A stretch of DNA of 28,317 nucleotides from IMG/VR virus record IMGVR_UViG_3300020477_000102, positions 1 through 28,317 of that record; one strand, 5' to 3'. Below the pieces are notes generated by a model. That model was not told the DNA's origin, did no database searches, and saw only the letters and a list, made by a program, of their open reading frames with translations. The stretch comes from a virus. Position numbers and translations under genes: made by a program. Below, piece after piece: positions 28,200 through 28,317 of the stretch (position 1 is the first letter of the stretch; each line of letters opens with the position of its first letter).

Positions 28200-28317
28200 A
28201 TGACCAATTTGACAATCAAAGGCGATTTGGACCCGACAATAGACATAGAGAAATTTAAGGACATTGTCGCAAACTACAAGGGAGAAAATTCTTTCATCCT
28301 GGACGTACTATCCAAGG
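28200..28317 (+). CDS. Hypothetical protein, N-terminal fragment
   Basis: The frame starts at ATG 28200, after GAAGGG, and runs off the right edge with 39 codons visible. The residues are polar with a helix (EKFKDIVANYKGEN) and a hydrophobic segment (SFILDVLSK). The last part resembles an N-terminal piece I have seen in replication-associated marine phage proteins, but it is too short to name. It has its own early-type promoter. Confidence 0.65.
   Translation, partial: MTNLTIKGDLDPTIDIEKFKDIVANYKGENSFILDVLSK

Overview
The window looks like part of the genome of a marine T4-like myovirus (cyanophage/pelagiphage type). It is AT-rich and tightly packed. Almost every gene reads rightward, with stop and start codons overlapping (ATGA, TAATG, GTGA). 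T4 core replication proteins can be recognised: primase gp61, the two topoisomerase II subunits gp39(+gp60) and gp52, RNase H and DNA ligase gp30. They sit beside cargo typical of marine T4-likes: a PurM enzyme, 2OG-Fe(II) oxygenase-like proteins, a RuvC-like nuclease, zinc ribbons and a WYL_2/SH3-like protein. Lipoprotein signals imply a Gram-negative host. The host cannot be named from the sequence.

Region 1 (1-9550) holds a ligase-type nucleotidyltransferase-like protein, an HxGH adenylyl/cytidylyltransferase-like protein, a P-loop kinase, a 999-residue mosaic protein with an HNH-like segment, and several small T4-like marine phage proteins. Two of the enzymes start with a short motif in the same register as the capsid-targeting sequence of T4 internal head proteins. 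The motif recurs inside the 999-residue protein. This suggests, but does not prove, that these are head-packaged proteins.

Region 2 (9547-13840) opens with a perfect sigma70-type promoter whose transcript would start almost at the primase ATG. Primase is followed by DUF6445-like and DUF6065-like proteins, an FmdB-type zinc ribbon, a membrane protein, a rhodanese-like protein lacking the catalytic cysteine, a zinc-ribbon miniprotein and a RuvC-like nuclease. Region 3 (13852-17367) is one 1171-residue cysteine- and tryptophan-rich protein ending in a PA14-like domain, a likely fibre or adhesin.

Region 4 (17379-26291) starts with two consensus promoters and carries the WYL_2 protein, topoisomerase II, RNase H, ligase, a 2OG oxygenase, a zinc ribbon and purM. 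Two more copies of the same promoter lie inside the topoisomerase genes. Region 5 (26308-28317) has small envelope-directed proteins, a leftward two-gene island (lipoprotein and holin-like membrane protein) behind a T4-type late promoter, and a rightward partial gene behind a sixth consensus promoter. The island's lipoprotein and a rightward secreted protein are paralogues.

Two promoter classes can be read directly: early-type CTTGACA-N17-GTATAAT (six exact copies) and late-type TATAAATA (four well-placed copies). There is no gene-free stretch above about 150 bp, and I saw no tRNA, CRISPR array or insertion sequence.
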